Below the pieces are notes generated by a model, which searched no databases, was not told the origin of the DNA, and saw nothing but the letters and a program-made list of their open reading frames with translations. This document shows positions 7,758-16,630 of a stretch of DNA of 64,000 bases, in pieces. This DNA comes from Janthinobacterium lividum (lineage in GTDB: Bacteria > Pseudomonadota > Gammaproteobacteria > Burkholderiales > Burkholderiaceae_D), in NCBI RefSeq assembly GCF_034424625.1, contig NZ_CP139976.1, forward strand, positions 4,588,001-4,652,000, given 5' to 3'. Each line of letters begins with the position of its first letter. Position 1 is the stretch's first letter. The position numbers and the translations under genes are program-made.

Positions 7758-9097
7758 CCTTCCTTGACGGGCGCATACACGCGGATGCTGAGGCGGCCAC
7801 CATTCTTGCTTTCGAAGTCGAGCAGCTGGGCGATCACGCGGGCCGTCAGCACGTGCTCGGCCGCCAGCAGCATCAAGCCATCGCGGCTGATCAGGTCGCG
7901 CGACAGCACCATCCCCGGTTCCAGCTGGCCCGACAGCACGGTCAGGTCGCGCGCCGGCGGTTCCGTCTCCTCCATGATGCTGCGGAAAGCGGCCACCACG
8001 GCCGGGTCGTAGCGCTTGCCGACGCTGTCGTAGATCAGGGTGCGGGCCTCTTCGGCGCGCAGGCTGCGCTGCACCATGGCGCCGATCTGCAAGCCGTCGT
8101 AGTCCGACGCCAGCGCGAGGATGCGCGCCCCCATCGGAATGGCCAGGCCCACCAGGCCATCGGGAAAGCCGCCGCCGTCGAAGCGCTCGAGCTGCGAGCG
8201 CAGGATCACGGAGACGGCGCGCAGCTCCTCGAGCGCCATCAATAATTGTTCGGCGCGCAGCGGATGCTTGCGGAACGCGGCCAGCTGCTCGCCCGTCCAG
8301 GCGCTGGCCGGCAACTCCAGCACATCGTCGCTCAAGCTGAGCTTGCCGATATCCTTGAGCAGGGCCGCGATGAACACGTCGCGCGCCTCCTGCCCTTCCA
8401 GGCCCAGCGCCTGCGCCAGCTTGCGCGACAGCTCGGCCACCCGCCGCGCATGGCCTGCCAGCTTGCCGCCGCGCATCTCGATCAGGTTGGAAAACACCTT
8501 GATCGTCGTCACGAACGTGGCCTTCAGGCGCTCGTTGGCCGCCTGCACTTCGTCGTGCGACTGCTTCAGCTGCTGCGTGCGCATGGCCACCTTCGCTTCC
8601 AGGCTGGCGTTGAGCGCCTGCAGCTCCACGTTCTGGCTGGCCGTCAGCGCTTCCAGGCGCAGCTTTTCCTGCTCCAGCGCGCGCCGTTCCAGCGCGTGGC
8701 GCACCACCAGCACGATATCGTTCTCGTCCCACGGCTTGGTCACGTAGCGGTAGATCTCGCCCTGGTTGATGGCGTCGAGGATGGACTGGATGTCGGCATA
8801 GCCGGTCAGCAGCAAGCGCATGGTGCCGGGCCAGCGCTGGCGCACCTGGGCCAGGAACTGCGCGCCATCCATGTGCGGCATGCGCATGTCGGAAATGACC
8901 AGGTCCACCGTCTCGCTCTCGAGCAGGGCCAGGCCGGCCGCGCCGCCATCGGCCGTCAGCACGCGGTAGCCGTGCGGGCGGAACAGCCGGCGCAGCGACG
9001 AGAGGATATTCGGTTCGTCATCGACGCACAGGATGGTGGGCGGCGCGGCCGCGGTGCTGGCGCTGGTACTGGTGCTCATGCTGTCCTGTTCGGTCAT
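7754..9097 (-). CDS. Response regulator with degenerate HD-GYP output domain (RpfG-like)
   Basis: A 447-residue protein. The receiver domain (about 20-135) has the acidic pair DDE and phosphoacceptor D70 (VISDMRMP), plus K121 in TKPW. A coiled coil (135-195) leads to an HD-GYP-like domain. Key positions of the c-di-GMP phosphodiesterase are changed: the HD pair reads KD (LLKDIGK, 247-252), the HHE motif reads SQLE (301-304), and GYP reads GFP (310-312). The domain is therefore probably not a normal hydrolase and may sense or bind instead. A C-terminal extension of about 80 residues follows. It is the last gene of a five-gene operon, overlapping the upstream kinase gene by ATGA. Confidence 0.88.
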   Translation of the reverse strand: MTEQDSMSTSTSASTAAAPPTILCVDDEPNILSSLRRLFRPHGYRVLTADGGAAGLALLESETVDLVISDMRMPHMDGAQFLAQVRQRWPGTMRLLLTGYADIQSILDAINQGEIYRYVTKPWDENDIVLVVRHALERRALEQEKLRLEALTASQNVELQALNASLEAKVAMRTQQLKQSHDEVQAANERLKATFVTTIKVFSNLIEMRGGKLAGHARRVAELSRKLAQALGLEGQEARDVFIAALLKDIGKLSLSDDVLELPASAWTGEQLAAFRKHPLRAEQLLMALEELRAVSVILRSQLERFDGGGFPDGLVGLAIPMGARILALASDYDGLQIGAMVQRSLRAEEARTLIYDSVGKRYDPAVVAAFRSIMEETEPPARDLTVLSGQLEPGMVLSRDLISRDGLMLLAAEHVLTARVIAQLLDFESKNGGRLSIRVYAPVKEG

Positions 9098-10575
9098 GGT
9101 GCGACGGCCTGCGCCTGGCGCACGGGCAAGGTGATGCGGAAGGTGGTGCCGCGGCCGATGATGCTGCGCACGTCGATGCGGCCGTGATGTTTCTGCACCG
9201 TGGTGTAGGCCAGCGACAGGCCCAGCCCCGTGCCCTTGCCGACGGCCTTGGTGGTGAAGAACGGGTCGAAGATGCGCGACAGGTGTTCGGGCGCGATGCC
9301 GCCGCCCGTGTCCTCGACCTCGATCCACACTTCCGTCGCGTTGTCGCTGCCCGTGCGCAGGGTGATGCATCCGCGCGCCTCGCCCATGGCGTGGGCCGCG
9401 TTGACGACCAGGTTCATGATCACCTGGTTCAGTTCGGAAGGCTGGCATTCGATATCGGGAATGTCGGCGTACTCGCGCACCACGTCGGCCTTGTACTTGA
9501 CCTCGTTATTCACGATATTGAGCGTGGTATCGATGCCCTGGCGCAGGTCGGCCCAGACCCACTCCTGGTGCGCATCCGTGCGCGAAAAATCCTTCAGGTC
9601 CTGCACGATGCGGCGCACGCGCGCAATGCCCTCCTTCGACTCGCCCATCAGCATGGGAATGTCGGTGCGCAGGAAATCGAGGTCGACCTGTTCGCGCAGC
9701 GCCCGCAGGCGCGCCGCCACCACGGGGTCGGCGACGGCCGGTTCGGCTTCCTCGTAGGCGTCGAGCATGCTGAACAGGTCGTCCAGGTAGCCTTCCAGCG
9801 TGCCGACATTGGAAAACACATAGCCGATGGGGTTGTTGATCTCGTGCGCCACGCCGGCGGCCAGCTGGCCGATCGAGGCCAGTTTTTCCGATTGCAACAG
9901 CTTTTGCTGGGCCAGCGACAGCTTGCTGTTCAATTCCGTCAGGGCCAGGTTGCGCTCGCGCAATTCCAGATCGGCGATCTGGCGCTGGCGGATATCGTCG
10001 GCCAGGCGCTCGTTCATGTCGGCCAGCTGGGCCGTGCGCTTGGCCACCAGGTGTTCCAGGTTGTCGTGCGCCTTGCGCAGCGCCAGTTCCGCCAGGCGCC
10101 GCTCGCTCACGTCGCGCAGGGTTTCGATGGCGCCCACCAGGCGCCCCTGGCGGTCGCGCAGGGGCGCCGCCGTAAAATGCAGCCAGTGGCCTTCGGGGCC
10201 GATATCGGCAAAGAAATCCTCGGCCTCAAAGGCGCCGGGGATCACGGGAGAACGCTTCAGCTTGCCAAGGTAGAGGTCATTTTCGCCGAGCGCGATATCG
10301 TCGGCCACCAGCAGGTCGGCCAGGCAGGCGCGCGGCTGCGGATAAAACGCCTTCCAGTGGTCGCGCGTGCCGACCATCTCGGCGGCAGTAAAGCCCAGCA
10401 ACTGTTCGCAGGCGCTGTTCCAGTGCGTCACCACGTGGTCCGTGTCGATGGCGAAGGTGGCCACAGGATGGCCGTCGAAAAACGCCGACAGCGCAATGGT
10501 GTCGCCCTGGCGGCGTTCCGGCGTGGCGGGCAGTGCCTGCCCTGCATCTGTTTCCATGGCCTGTATCCTGTTCAT
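9094..10575 (-). CDS. PAS-domain sensor histidine kinase
   Basis: A 493-residue cytoplasmic kinase. A PAS/PAC domain spans about residues 28-160 ([20 protein letters not shown] ... [13 protein letters not shown]). A long coiled coil (160-230) leads to the H box [15 protein letters not shown] (H244), then HATPase_c with [22 protein letters not shown] and [12 protein letters not shown]. It is closely similar in layout and motif wording to the kinase at 6429-7757. It overlaps both operon neighbours by 4 bases, HDOD upstream and the receiver/HD-GYP gene downstream, so it is the likely cognate kinase of one or both receiver proteins in this operon. Signal unknown. Confidence 0.92.
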   Translation of the reverse strand: MNRIQAMETDAGQALPATPERRQGDTIALSAFFDGHPVATFAIDTDHVVTHWNSACEQLLGFTAAEMVGTRDHWKAFYPQPRACLADLLVADDIALGENDLYLGKLKRSPVIPGAFEAEDFFADIGPEGHWLHFTAAPLRDRQGRLVGAIETLRDVSERRLAELALRKAHDNLEHLVAKRTAQLADMNERLADDIRQRQIADLELRERNLALTELNSKLSLAQQKLLQSEKLASIGQLAAGVAHEINNPIGYVFSNVGTLEGYLDDLFSMLDAYEEAEPAVADPVVAARLRALREQVDLDFLRTDIPMLMGESKEGIARVRRIVQDLKDFSRTDAHQEWVWADLRQGIDTTLNIVNNEVKYKADVVREYADIPDIECQPSELNQVIMNLVVNAAHAMGEARGCITLRTGSDNATEVWIEVEDTGGGIAPEHLSRIFDPFFTTKAVGKGTGLGLSLAYTTVQKHHGRIDVRSIIGRGTTFRITLPVRQAQAVAP

Positions 10576-11411
10576 GCCAGCATGATCCGCGACATTTCAT
10601 CGAAGGTGTGTTCCGTTTGCCCCAGCAGCGCCAGCCAGGCCTGCTCGTCCAGCGCGACGCTGCGCCAGCCCGCGGGCGACAGCGGCGGCACCAGCGCATC
10701 GTCGACGCCGGCCAGGTCGAGCGCCAGGGCGACGGCATTGGCCAGATGCACGGCCAGCGGCAAGCCGCCCGCCTCCAGCCGGTCGATGGCGTGGTGGTCG
10801 GCCACCGCCTGCTGTATCGCCTCGGGAAACTTCCAGTAGGCGGCCAGGGCGCTGCCCACCTGCGCGTGGTCGATGCCGATGACGGCCAGTTCCGCGTCGG
10901 CCATCTGGCAGTCATGCGCCTGGCGGTAGCTGCGCACAAGCGCGTGCTCGGCCGGGAAGCGCGTCACCAGCACCAGGGTGCCCAGGTCGTGCAGCAGTCC
11001 CGCCGTGAACGCCGTTTCGGGATTGACGCGCAAGTGCGGCGCCAGCAGGCGCGCGGCGATGGCCGTGGCCAGCGAATGGCGCCAGAACGCCTGGAAATCG
11101 AAGCCGCCGCTGACGGGCGCGAAACTGCCCGTCAGCGCGCAGGCCGTGACGACGGTGCGGATGCTGTGAAAACCCAGCACGGAAACGGCTTGCGGAATGC
11201 TGGTGACCTTCGATTGCATGCCGTAGAACGAGGAGTTGGCGATGCGCAGGGTCTTCGCCGCCAGGGCCTGGTCCAGCTCGATCTTTTGCGCCAGCACATG
11301 CACGTCCGTGTCGTCCTGGTCCATGCTCGACAGCAGTTCCAGCACCACCACCGGCAGCGAAGGCAGTTCCTGTATCTGGCGGATGATGTGTTCAAAACTG
11401 AGCCGTGTCAT
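10572..11411 (-). CDS. HDOD domain protein
   Basis: A 279-residue protein dominated by an HDOD domain: ELPSLPVVVLELLSSM at the start, then IANSSFYGMQSKVTSIPQAV and the helix VLGFHSIRTVV, and a residual HD-like LLHDLGTL near residue 140. HDOD domains are catalytically inactive relatives of HD phosphohydrolases and act as signalling or scaffolding modules in c-di-GMP, chemotaxis and two-component networks. It overlaps both neighbours by ATGA (10572-10575 and 11408-11411), which implies translational coupling. No receiver or GGDEF domain is attached. Family call is firm; molecular role is unknown. Confidence 0.9.
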   Translation of the reverse strand: MTRLSFEHIIRQIQELPSLPVVVLELLSSMDQDDTDVHVLAQKIELDQALAAKTLRIANSSFYGMQSKVTSIPQAVSVLGFHSIRTVVTACALTGSFAPVSGGFDFQAFWRHSLATAIAARLLAPHLRVNPETAFTAGLLHDLGTLVLVTRFPAEHALVRSYRQAHDCQMADAELAVIGIDHAQVGSALAAYWKFPEAIQQAVADHHAIDRLEAGGLPLAVHLANAVALALDLAGVDDALVPPLSPAGWRSVALDEQAWLALLGQTEHTFDEMSRIMLA

Positions 11412-11764
11412 GCCGCGCCCCCTTGCCGGTAGCGCTGCAGCAGCGCCAGCAGTTCCGCCCCTGCGGAATCGGGCGGCGTGGCGCGGAACAGCACGGCCAG
11501 CCGTTCCAGGCGGCGCGCCCGTTCCTGCTCGGCATGCGCCTGCGCGGCGGGGTCAATCGCCTCGTCCATGACGACATGGCAGCGCTCCACATTGCGCCTG
11601 CGCAAGGCCGTCAGGTTCGCCGCCGTCAGAATGGCGCCCTGGGCCAGCAGTACGGCGCCGCTGGCGTCGCTCAGCGCCTGCGCCAGCACCATGCCTTCCT
11701 GCGCCTGCTCGATGGAAATCTCGCGGCCGCTGTCACTCACGCTTGTACTCACGCTTATACTCAT
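11408..11764 (-). CDS. Small 118-residue protein of the signalling operon
   Basis: The ATG at 11764 overlaps the stop of the upstream response regulator, and its own stop overlaps the HDOD start, so it is a genuine coupled operon member. After a Ser/Thr-rich start, residues about 15-60 (ISIEQAQEGMVLAQAL ... RRRNVERCHVV) resemble the short N-terminal beta-alpha module found ahead of HD-GYP or HDOD domains ('L..GM.L...V....G..LL..G..LT......L...G...V'). The C-terminal half is a charged helix ending near a Gln-Arg-rich tail. It looks like a detached regulatory module. No catalytic motif is present. Confidence 0.75.
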   Translation of the reverse strand: MSISVSTSVSDSGREISIEQAQEGMVLAQALSDASGAVLLAQGAILTAANLTALRRRNVERCHVVMDEAIDPAAQAHAEQERARRLERLAVLFRATPPDSAGAELLALLQRYRQGGAA

Positions 11765-12609
11765 GTACCCGCTCCATGACGGCTCAGGGTGACCAGGCTG
11801 CCGCGCGAACGCGAATGCATGCCCATCGGATGGATCGCCACGGCATACGGCTGGCCATCGATGGCGGCCAGGCAAGGCGCGCCCTGCCCGCCGAACAGCT
11901 GCGGCAAGACGATCGCCGCCTCGTTGCCCAGCAGGGCCGCGCCCCGTTCAAACAGGTTGGCCGCCGCCGCGTTGATGAAGGCGATCATGCCGTCCTCATC
12001 GAGCCCGATCACGGGCAGTGGCAGAAATTGCAGCAACTCGCGCGCGATGCCCAGGCTGACTTCGTCGCGGCTGATCTGATGCTGCTGCTGGCTCACCAGC
12101 GCCTGCATGGCGGCATTGGCTGCCGCCAGCGCCAGGTTGACCTCGCGCAACTGCGCATTGAGCCGCACATTGTCGTCATCGATGCCCTTCAGGCGAAAGG
12201 CTTCGGCGATATGCTCGCGCAGCTGATGGTCTTCCCATGGTTTGGTGAGGAACTTGAAGATGGCGCCCTCGTTGACGGCATCCGTGACGGCCTGCAACTC
12301 GGTATAGCCTGACAGCATGATGCGGATGGTTTGCGGACACAGCAGCTTGGCCTTGCGCAGGAAGTCGGCGCCCAGCATGCCGGGCATGCGCTGGTCCGAC
12401 ACGATCACGTCGACGGCATGGCTGGCCAGCACCTCCAGCCCTTCCTGGCCGCTGCCCGCCGTCAGGATATGGTAGCCATCGCGCCGCAGCAGGCGCTTGA
12501 GGGAAGCGAGGATATTCGGCTCGTCATCGACCAGCAGCAAGGTGCGCGGTGGCGCCACGGCGTCCGCCGCCACAATCCCTGGCATACCCTGTTCGTCGTG
12601 CAAATCCAT
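11761..12609 (-). CDS. Response regulator with C-terminal PAS-like domain
   Basis: A 282-residue protein and the first gene of the leftward signalling operon. The receiver domain (about 22-140) has DDE near residue 28, phosphoacceptor D72 (VIVSDQRMPGM), S/T in MLSGYTE and K in LTKPW. The linker is helical (150-185), and the C-terminal 100 residues read like a PAS domain (FLPLPVIGLDEDGMIAFINAAAANLF). There is no DNA-binding domain, so output is by protein contact or through partners in the operon. AGAGGA lies about 8 bases before the ATG. Receiver wording resembles RpfG-class regulators and the receiver at 7754-9097. Confidence 0.88.
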   Translation of the reverse strand: MDLHDEQGMPGIVAADAVAPPRTLLLVDDEPNILASLKRLLRRDGYHILTAGSGQEGLEVLASHAVDVIVSDQRMPGMLGADFLRKAKLLCPQTIRIMLSGYTELQAVTDAVNEGAIFKFLTKPWEDHQLREHIAEAFRLKGIDDDNVRLNAQLREVNLALAAANAAMQALVSQQQHQISRDEVSLGIARELLQFLPLPVIGLDEDGMIAFINAAAANLFERGAALLGNEAAIVLPQLFGGQGAPCLAAIDGQPYAVAIHPMGMHSRSRGSLVTLSRHGAGT

Positions 12610-12757
12610 CGGACCATCCTCTCATCGCCGCGGCGATATCGGAGCTTGCCTGGAGGGGGGAATCTGCTACGCGGAACAGTCTTGCGAGTCTTGCGCGGCA
12701 GCCAGCTTGCGTTGAAATTATACGACTAAATATTCCTGTATGGCATTTATCAGCTAC

Positions 12758-13222
12758 CTATCCGCGCCGTGCCGGGCAAGGCGTATCGCGGTAAAACACA
12801 AAACCGCCCAGGCCGATGGCCTTGGTATCGGCTTTCACCCCATACACCAGCGTGCTCTTGTCCGCCTCGATACGCAGCAGGTTCATGTGTTGCACGATTT
12901 GCGCGTGCGACAGTTCCAGCGATGGCGTCGGCGCCAGTTGCAAACGCAGCTCGGACGTGGCGCTGTCATACGCCCAGCGGCCCGGATTATAGAAGGCGAA
13001 GCCGCCATCGAAACGCAGGCTGCCATCCTTGAACTGGGTCAGGCAAATGCCGGGAAATTCGCTGGGTGGGTTGTACCAGGTGGCGGCCACGGCGGCATCG
13101 GCAGGCGTCTTGCCCGGCATCTGCATGCCGCTGCCATCACTTTTGCCGCCCATGCCGGCACAGCCTGCCAGCGCCAGCGCGCAAGCCAGGGTGCCCGCGC
13201 GCGTGATGAATGTCATGTGCAT
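12758..13222 (-). CDS. Predicted lipoprotein of unknown function
   Basis: A 154-residue protein with signal peptide and lipobox LALAGC (Cys near residue 21), followed by a flexible Gly/Ser/Met-rich linker. The mature part has Trp, Tyr and Phe-rich beta-type segments (TWYNPPSEFPGICLTQF, GGFAFYNPGRWAYD) and no recognised family. The ATG at 13222 is preceded by AGGGGA at a good distance; another ATG at 13216 is possible. It is not obviously co-transcribed with anything: a 148-base gap separates it from the signalling operon and an 82-base gap from rhlE. Confidence 0.7.
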   Translation of the reverse strand: MHMTFITRAGTLACALALAGCAGMGGKSDGSGMQMPGKTPADAAVAATWYNPPSEFPGICLTQFKDGSLRFDGGFAFYNPGRWAYDSATSELRLQLAPTPSLELSHAQIVQHMNLLRIEADKSTLVYGVKADTKAIGLGGFVFYRDTPCPARRG

Positions 13223-13304
13223 CAACAGTCCCCTTGCTTTATAGAAACATCATCTTAAAGCGGGACGGCCAGCCGTTCAAGCGGCTAGCGCACATAAGGG
13301 CGAT

Positions 13305-14567
13305 TTAATTGCCCTCGGCCGCCTTCGCTGCCAGGGCTGCCGCTTCGCGCAATTTATCCTTCTTGCTCTTGCGCGCCCCCTTCACGCCGCCGTTCACCGT
13401 GTCCGTCACGGTGCTCACGGGCGCGGGCAGTTCCGTCGGTTCGAAGCCAGCCACCACTTCGCGCACGATGCGCAAGTCGTTGCGGTTTTCGATCAGGCGG
13501 AAATGCGCTTCCGTGTCGGCCGTCACGAAGCTGATGGCCGTGCCGCTTTCGCCGGCGCGGCCCGTGCGGCCGATGCGGTGCGTGTAGTCGACGGCCGAGC
13601 GGGGCAAGTCGTAATTGACGACGGCAGGCAGGCCGGCGATGTCGATGCCGCGCGCGGCCACGTCGGTAGCCACCAGCACCTGCAAGCGGCACGCCTTGAA
13701 GTCGGCCAGCAGCTGGCTGCGCGTGCCCTGGCTGAATTCGCCGTGGAAGGCGCCCACGTGCAAGCCCGCGCGCTGCAGCTTGTCGGCCACGTGTTCGGCC
13801 GCGTACTTGGTGGCGACAAACACCAGCACGCGCTCCCACTGCTGCTGCAGGATCAGGTAGCGCAGCAGCTGCGTGCGGCGCGGCACGTCGACCGTGATGG
13901 CCCGCTGCACGATGTCGGGCTTGTCCTGCGGTTCGGACGCCACTTCGATGCGCACGGGCTCCTTGAGCAGGCTGTCGGCCAGTGCCTGCACGCTGTCGGG
14001 GAAGGTGGCGGAGAAGAACAGGTTTTGCCGCTGCTTGGGCAGCAGCGCCAGGATGGCGTTGATCTCCTCGCTGAAGCCCATGTCGAGCAAACGGTCGGCT
14101 TCATCCAGGACGAACAGCGACACGCCGCCCAATTTGACGGCATTCTGGCGCACCAGGTCCAGTAGGCGGCCCGGCGTGGCGACGACGATATCGGCGCCGC
14201 CGCGCAAATCCATCATCTGCGGATTGATCGACACGCCGCCGAACAGCACGGAAATCTTCAGTTTGATCGGCAGCGGCTTGGCCAGCGCGTGCACCGTCTG
14301 CCCCACCTGCGCCGCCAGCTCGCGCGTAGGCACGAGGATCAGCGCGCGCACCTGGCGCGGGCCGGAAACGGGCGCCATCAGCGCCTGCAGCAGCGGCAGC
14401 GCGTAGGCGGCCGTCTTGCCGGAACCCGTCTGCGCCGCGCCCAGCACGTCGCTGCCGCGCAGGATGGCGGGAATGGCGGCCGCCTGGATGGCCGTCGGCG
14501 CGGCATAGCCGGCCTTGTCGACGGCGCGGACCAGGGAGGGAATCAGACCCAGTGAGGAAAATGGCAT
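13305..14567 (-). CDS. rhlE: DEAD-box ATP-dependent RNA helicase, RhlE group
   Basis: A 420-residue helicase with all family motifs: Q motif (PTAIQAAAIPAIL), motif I AQTGSGKT (about 44-51), Ia PTRELAAQ, Ib ATPGRLLDL, II VLDEAD, III SAT, IV VFVATK, V ATDVAARGID and VI HRIGRTGRAG. It unwinds short RNA duplexes in ribosome assembly or RNA decay, or at low temperature. The C-terminal tail after about residue 365 is short and ends in Lys/Ala-rich sequence, as in many RhlE proteins. AGAAGG precedes the start. A perfect 10-base hairpin stands 34 bases upstream of the start codon in the leader. Confidence 0.92.
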   Translation of the reverse strand: MPFSSLGLIPSLVRAVDKAGYAAPTAIQAAAIPAILRGSDVLGAAQTGSGKTAAYALPLLQALMAPVSGPRQVRALILVPTRELAAQVGQTVHALAKPLPIKLKISVLFGGVSINPQMMDLRGGADIVVATPGRLLDLVRQNAVKLGGVSLFVLDEADRLLDMGFSEEINAILALLPKQRQNLFFSATFPDSVQALADSLLKEPVRIEVASEPQDKPDIVQRAITVDVPRRTQLLRYLILQQQWERVLVFVATKYAAEHVADKLQRAGLHVGAFHGEFSQGTRSQLLADFKACRLQVLVATDVAARGIDIAGLPAVVNYDLPRSAVDYTHRIGRTGRAGESGTAISFVTADTEAHFRLIENRNDLRIVREVVAGFEPTELPAPVSTVTDTVNGGVKGARKSKKDKLREAAALAAKAAEGN

Positions 14568-14600
14568 AGCGGGCCTTCTTATTATTTAGTCATGAAGTGA

Positions 14601-14625
14601 GACCGGCCGCAATGTGCGGCCGGTC
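14601..14625 (-). other. Perfect hairpin in the rhlE leader
   Basis: GACCGGCCGC-AATGT-GCGGCCGGTC forms a perfect 10-base GC-rich stem with a 5-base loop between the DUF4105 gene and rhlE. No T-run follows on the leftward strand, so it is not a standard intrinsic terminator. It could be a Rho-independent-like stop, an RNA stability element, or a structured leader for the helicase gene. Confidence 0.6.
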
Positions 14626-14652
14626 GGAATAGCGACAGTATAAAGCAGGCGC

Positions 14653-15711
14653 TTACTGCCTGGGCATTTGCAGCTTCGGGAAGCCCGCTTCGTCATAGCC
14701 CGGCATGCCGCGCCGGATCGTGTGCGAAAAATCCGCATCGTCGTTGGCGGCACGCGCGCGCGCCGTGATGTGGCCCCCTGTGCGCAGCTGCTGGAAGCTC
14801 AAGCCGGGCACCAGGCCCTTGACGTCGAACAGGTAGCGGTCCAGGTAGCCCGAAGCCATCAGCCGGTAGTCGAGCGGCAGGCCCGGCACGATGCGGCGCA
14901 CCATCTCGAAGACGATGGTGGTGCAGTTGGCCGTCAGGGTGTTGTAGAACTGCGGCGTGTTTTTCAGCGCCTGCGCCTCGTCCAGGTAGGCGAGGAACAG
15001 CGAGCGCATGGCCGCTTTCGGCATCATCACGCGGTACAGATGCATGTCCTCGCCCCGCGCATTCGTGCGCACGCGCAGGATGTCGCGCTCGTCGGCGGCG
15101 ATCAGGCTCATCTCGAAATGCTTGAAGAAGCCGCCGATGGCGGAAAAGCTCTCGCCCTTCTCCTTGCGGATTTCGATGGAAAACGTCAAAAAGCGCCCGT
15201 CGGCAAAGCCGAACGAGATCAGGGTATGCGCGATATAGGGTCCCGTCCAGTACGACAGCGCCGTGTCCACCGTGCGCAGTTCGTCGAGGTCGTAGCTGCG
15301 CTGTTCCCACTTGACCGTGTAGTCGTCATCGCTGCGCCAGTCGAAATTGCGCACATTGTCCAGGGTCACGAGATTGCCCTTGAGCGTGCCCGTCACATTG
15401 CGCGCCACGTCATCGGCCCACACGCGCTGCTGTTTCGGCGTGATCAGGCTCCACCACAGGAGCAGCAGGATAAAACCGGCCGCATAGGGCAGCAGCACGC
15501 GCGCATCGCCGCGCATCCACCACAGCGCGATGCTGGCCACGCCCAGCGCGCCCCACAGCAGCGCGCCGATGGCTTGCGCGGCCGTGCCGCCGGACAACTG
15601 GTACCACAGCGCCAGCGCGCCCCACAGTGCGGTCAACAGGAGAATCAGGGAAACGGCCATTTTGCCGATACTGCCCAGCACGGAGCGGGCACGCAGTGAT
15701 AAGAAAGTCAT
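14653..15711 (-). CDS. DUF4105 (Lnb N-terminal periplasmic domain) membrane protein
   Basis: A 352-residue protein. The first 110 residues hold three or four hydrophobic helices (KMAVSLILLLTALWGALALWY, AIGALLWGALGVASIALWWM, LPYAAGFILLLLWWSLI). A periplasmic domain follows with the DUF4105 signature: VTLDNVRNFDWRSDDDY, ELRTVDTALSYWTGPYIAHT and FYNTLTANCTTIVFEMVR. The conserved Cys in the NC-TT segment is cysteine-protease-like, but activity has not been established for this family to my knowledge. The ATG at 15711 was chosen over a longer frame because the signal/TM region begins there. Its function is unknown; it is probably linked to the envelope. Confidence 0.82.
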   Translation of the reverse strand: MTFLSLRARSVLGSIGKMAVSLILLLTALWGALALWYQLSGGTAAQAIGALLWGALGVASIALWWMRGDARVLLPYAAGFILLLLWWSLITPKQQRVWADDVARNVTGTLKGNLVTLDNVRNFDWRSDDDYTVKWEQRSYDLDELRTVDTALSYWTGPYIAHTLISFGFADGRFLTFSIEIRKEKGESFSAIGGFFKHFEMSLIAADERDILRVRTNARGEDMHLYRVMMPKAAMRSLFLAYLDEAQALKNTPQFYNTLTANCTTIVFEMVRRIVPGLPLDYRLMASGYLDRYLFDVKGLVPGLSFQQLRTGGHITARARAANDDADFSHTIRRGMPGYDEAGFPKLQMPRQ

Positions 15712-15883
15712 GCCATGATTATAGGGGCAAGTACGGCGAGAGGTGAGTTCGGGCAAGTATTGGCAAAGCCAGCCAGACATGAAATATTGCTTGCATGGCA
15801 ATTTACCTCATGCGAATATGTTGCAAAATATATAGACAAGGCGTCCCATCTCACAGGACTGCCTTGCCCTCCAGGGAGACACC

Positions 15884-16588
15884 TTGCAATCCAGTTCACT
15901 GTACGCCCTCGCCGGCAGCCTCAACTCCCTCTTCATCGTCGTCAGCCTGCTTGGTTTATGGTCGCAGCTGCAAAAAATCTGGCGGCGCAAGCACGACGCC
16001 AGCCTGGGCGCAGGCCAGGCGACGGACATCCTGTCGCTCAACCAGTTCACCGTCAGCTTCCTCGCCTACTGCGCCTTCTTCGTCTACGGCTATTCGATCA
16101 CGCCCTTCAACCACTACATCGTCTGGCCACGCCTGATCGCCTCGCTGATCGCGCTGGGCATCCTGTATGAAATCAACCGCGACCGCCGCAGCCGGGCATC
16201 GCGCAACGCGCTGCAGGCCTGCGCGCTGCTGCTGGGTGCGGGCGTGGCGGGATTGCTGTTCGGCTCCACCTTCACGGATGAAAAGCGCGCGATCTCGCAA
16301 AGCCTGATCGTTGCCGTCACCGTGCTGCTGGCGCAGGGCTACGCGCACCAGATCCGCTTGATCTGGCGCTCGGGCAGGACGGGTGCCGTGTCCCTGAAAA
16401 TGAGCCAGTTCATCCTGGCGATGGATGTCAGCACCATCTTCTTTGCCTGCGCCATGGGGCTGGCGACAGGCTGGCCCTTGCTGCTGCTGGCCTGCGTCAG
16501 CGCCACGACCAAGCTGATCATCATGTGGCTGTTCCGCTGGGAGAAGGCCAGCCCCGCCGCGCGCATGAAACGGCAGGCGCTGGCCTGA
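15884..16588 (+). CDS. Seven-helix membrane protein, PQ-loop/SWEET-like
   Basis: A 234-residue hydrophobic protein with about seven predicted membrane helices. Residues 10-60 (LNSLFIVVSLLGLWSQLQKIW ... SLNQFTVSFLAYCAFFVYGY) follow the pattern of PQ-loop/semiSWEET transporters: a helix, Pro/Gln-type turn (here WSQLQKIW), a charged loop ending in SL, then a second helix. A second, similar unit near residues 140-190 (GYAHQIRLIWRSGRTGAVSLKMSQFIL) supports an internal duplication. The start is a TTG at 15884, chosen because AGGGAGA is placed correctly before it and no in-frame ATG fits. Substrate unknown. Confidence 0.7.
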   Translation: MQSSSLYALAGSLNSLFIVVSLLGLWSQLQKIWRRKHDASLGAGQATDILSLNQFTVSFLAYCAFFVYGYSITPFNHYIVWPRLIASLIALGILYEINRDRRSRASRNALQACALLLGAGVAGLLFGSTFTDEKRAISQSLIVAVTVLLAQGYAHQIRLIWRSGRTGAVSLKMSQFILAMDVSTIFFACAMGLATGWPLLLLACVSATTKLIIMWLFRWEKASPAARMKRQALA

Positions 16589-16630
16589 CGCTAGAATAGG
16601 AATCTTGCCACCTTTGTTGAAAGGGCCGCC

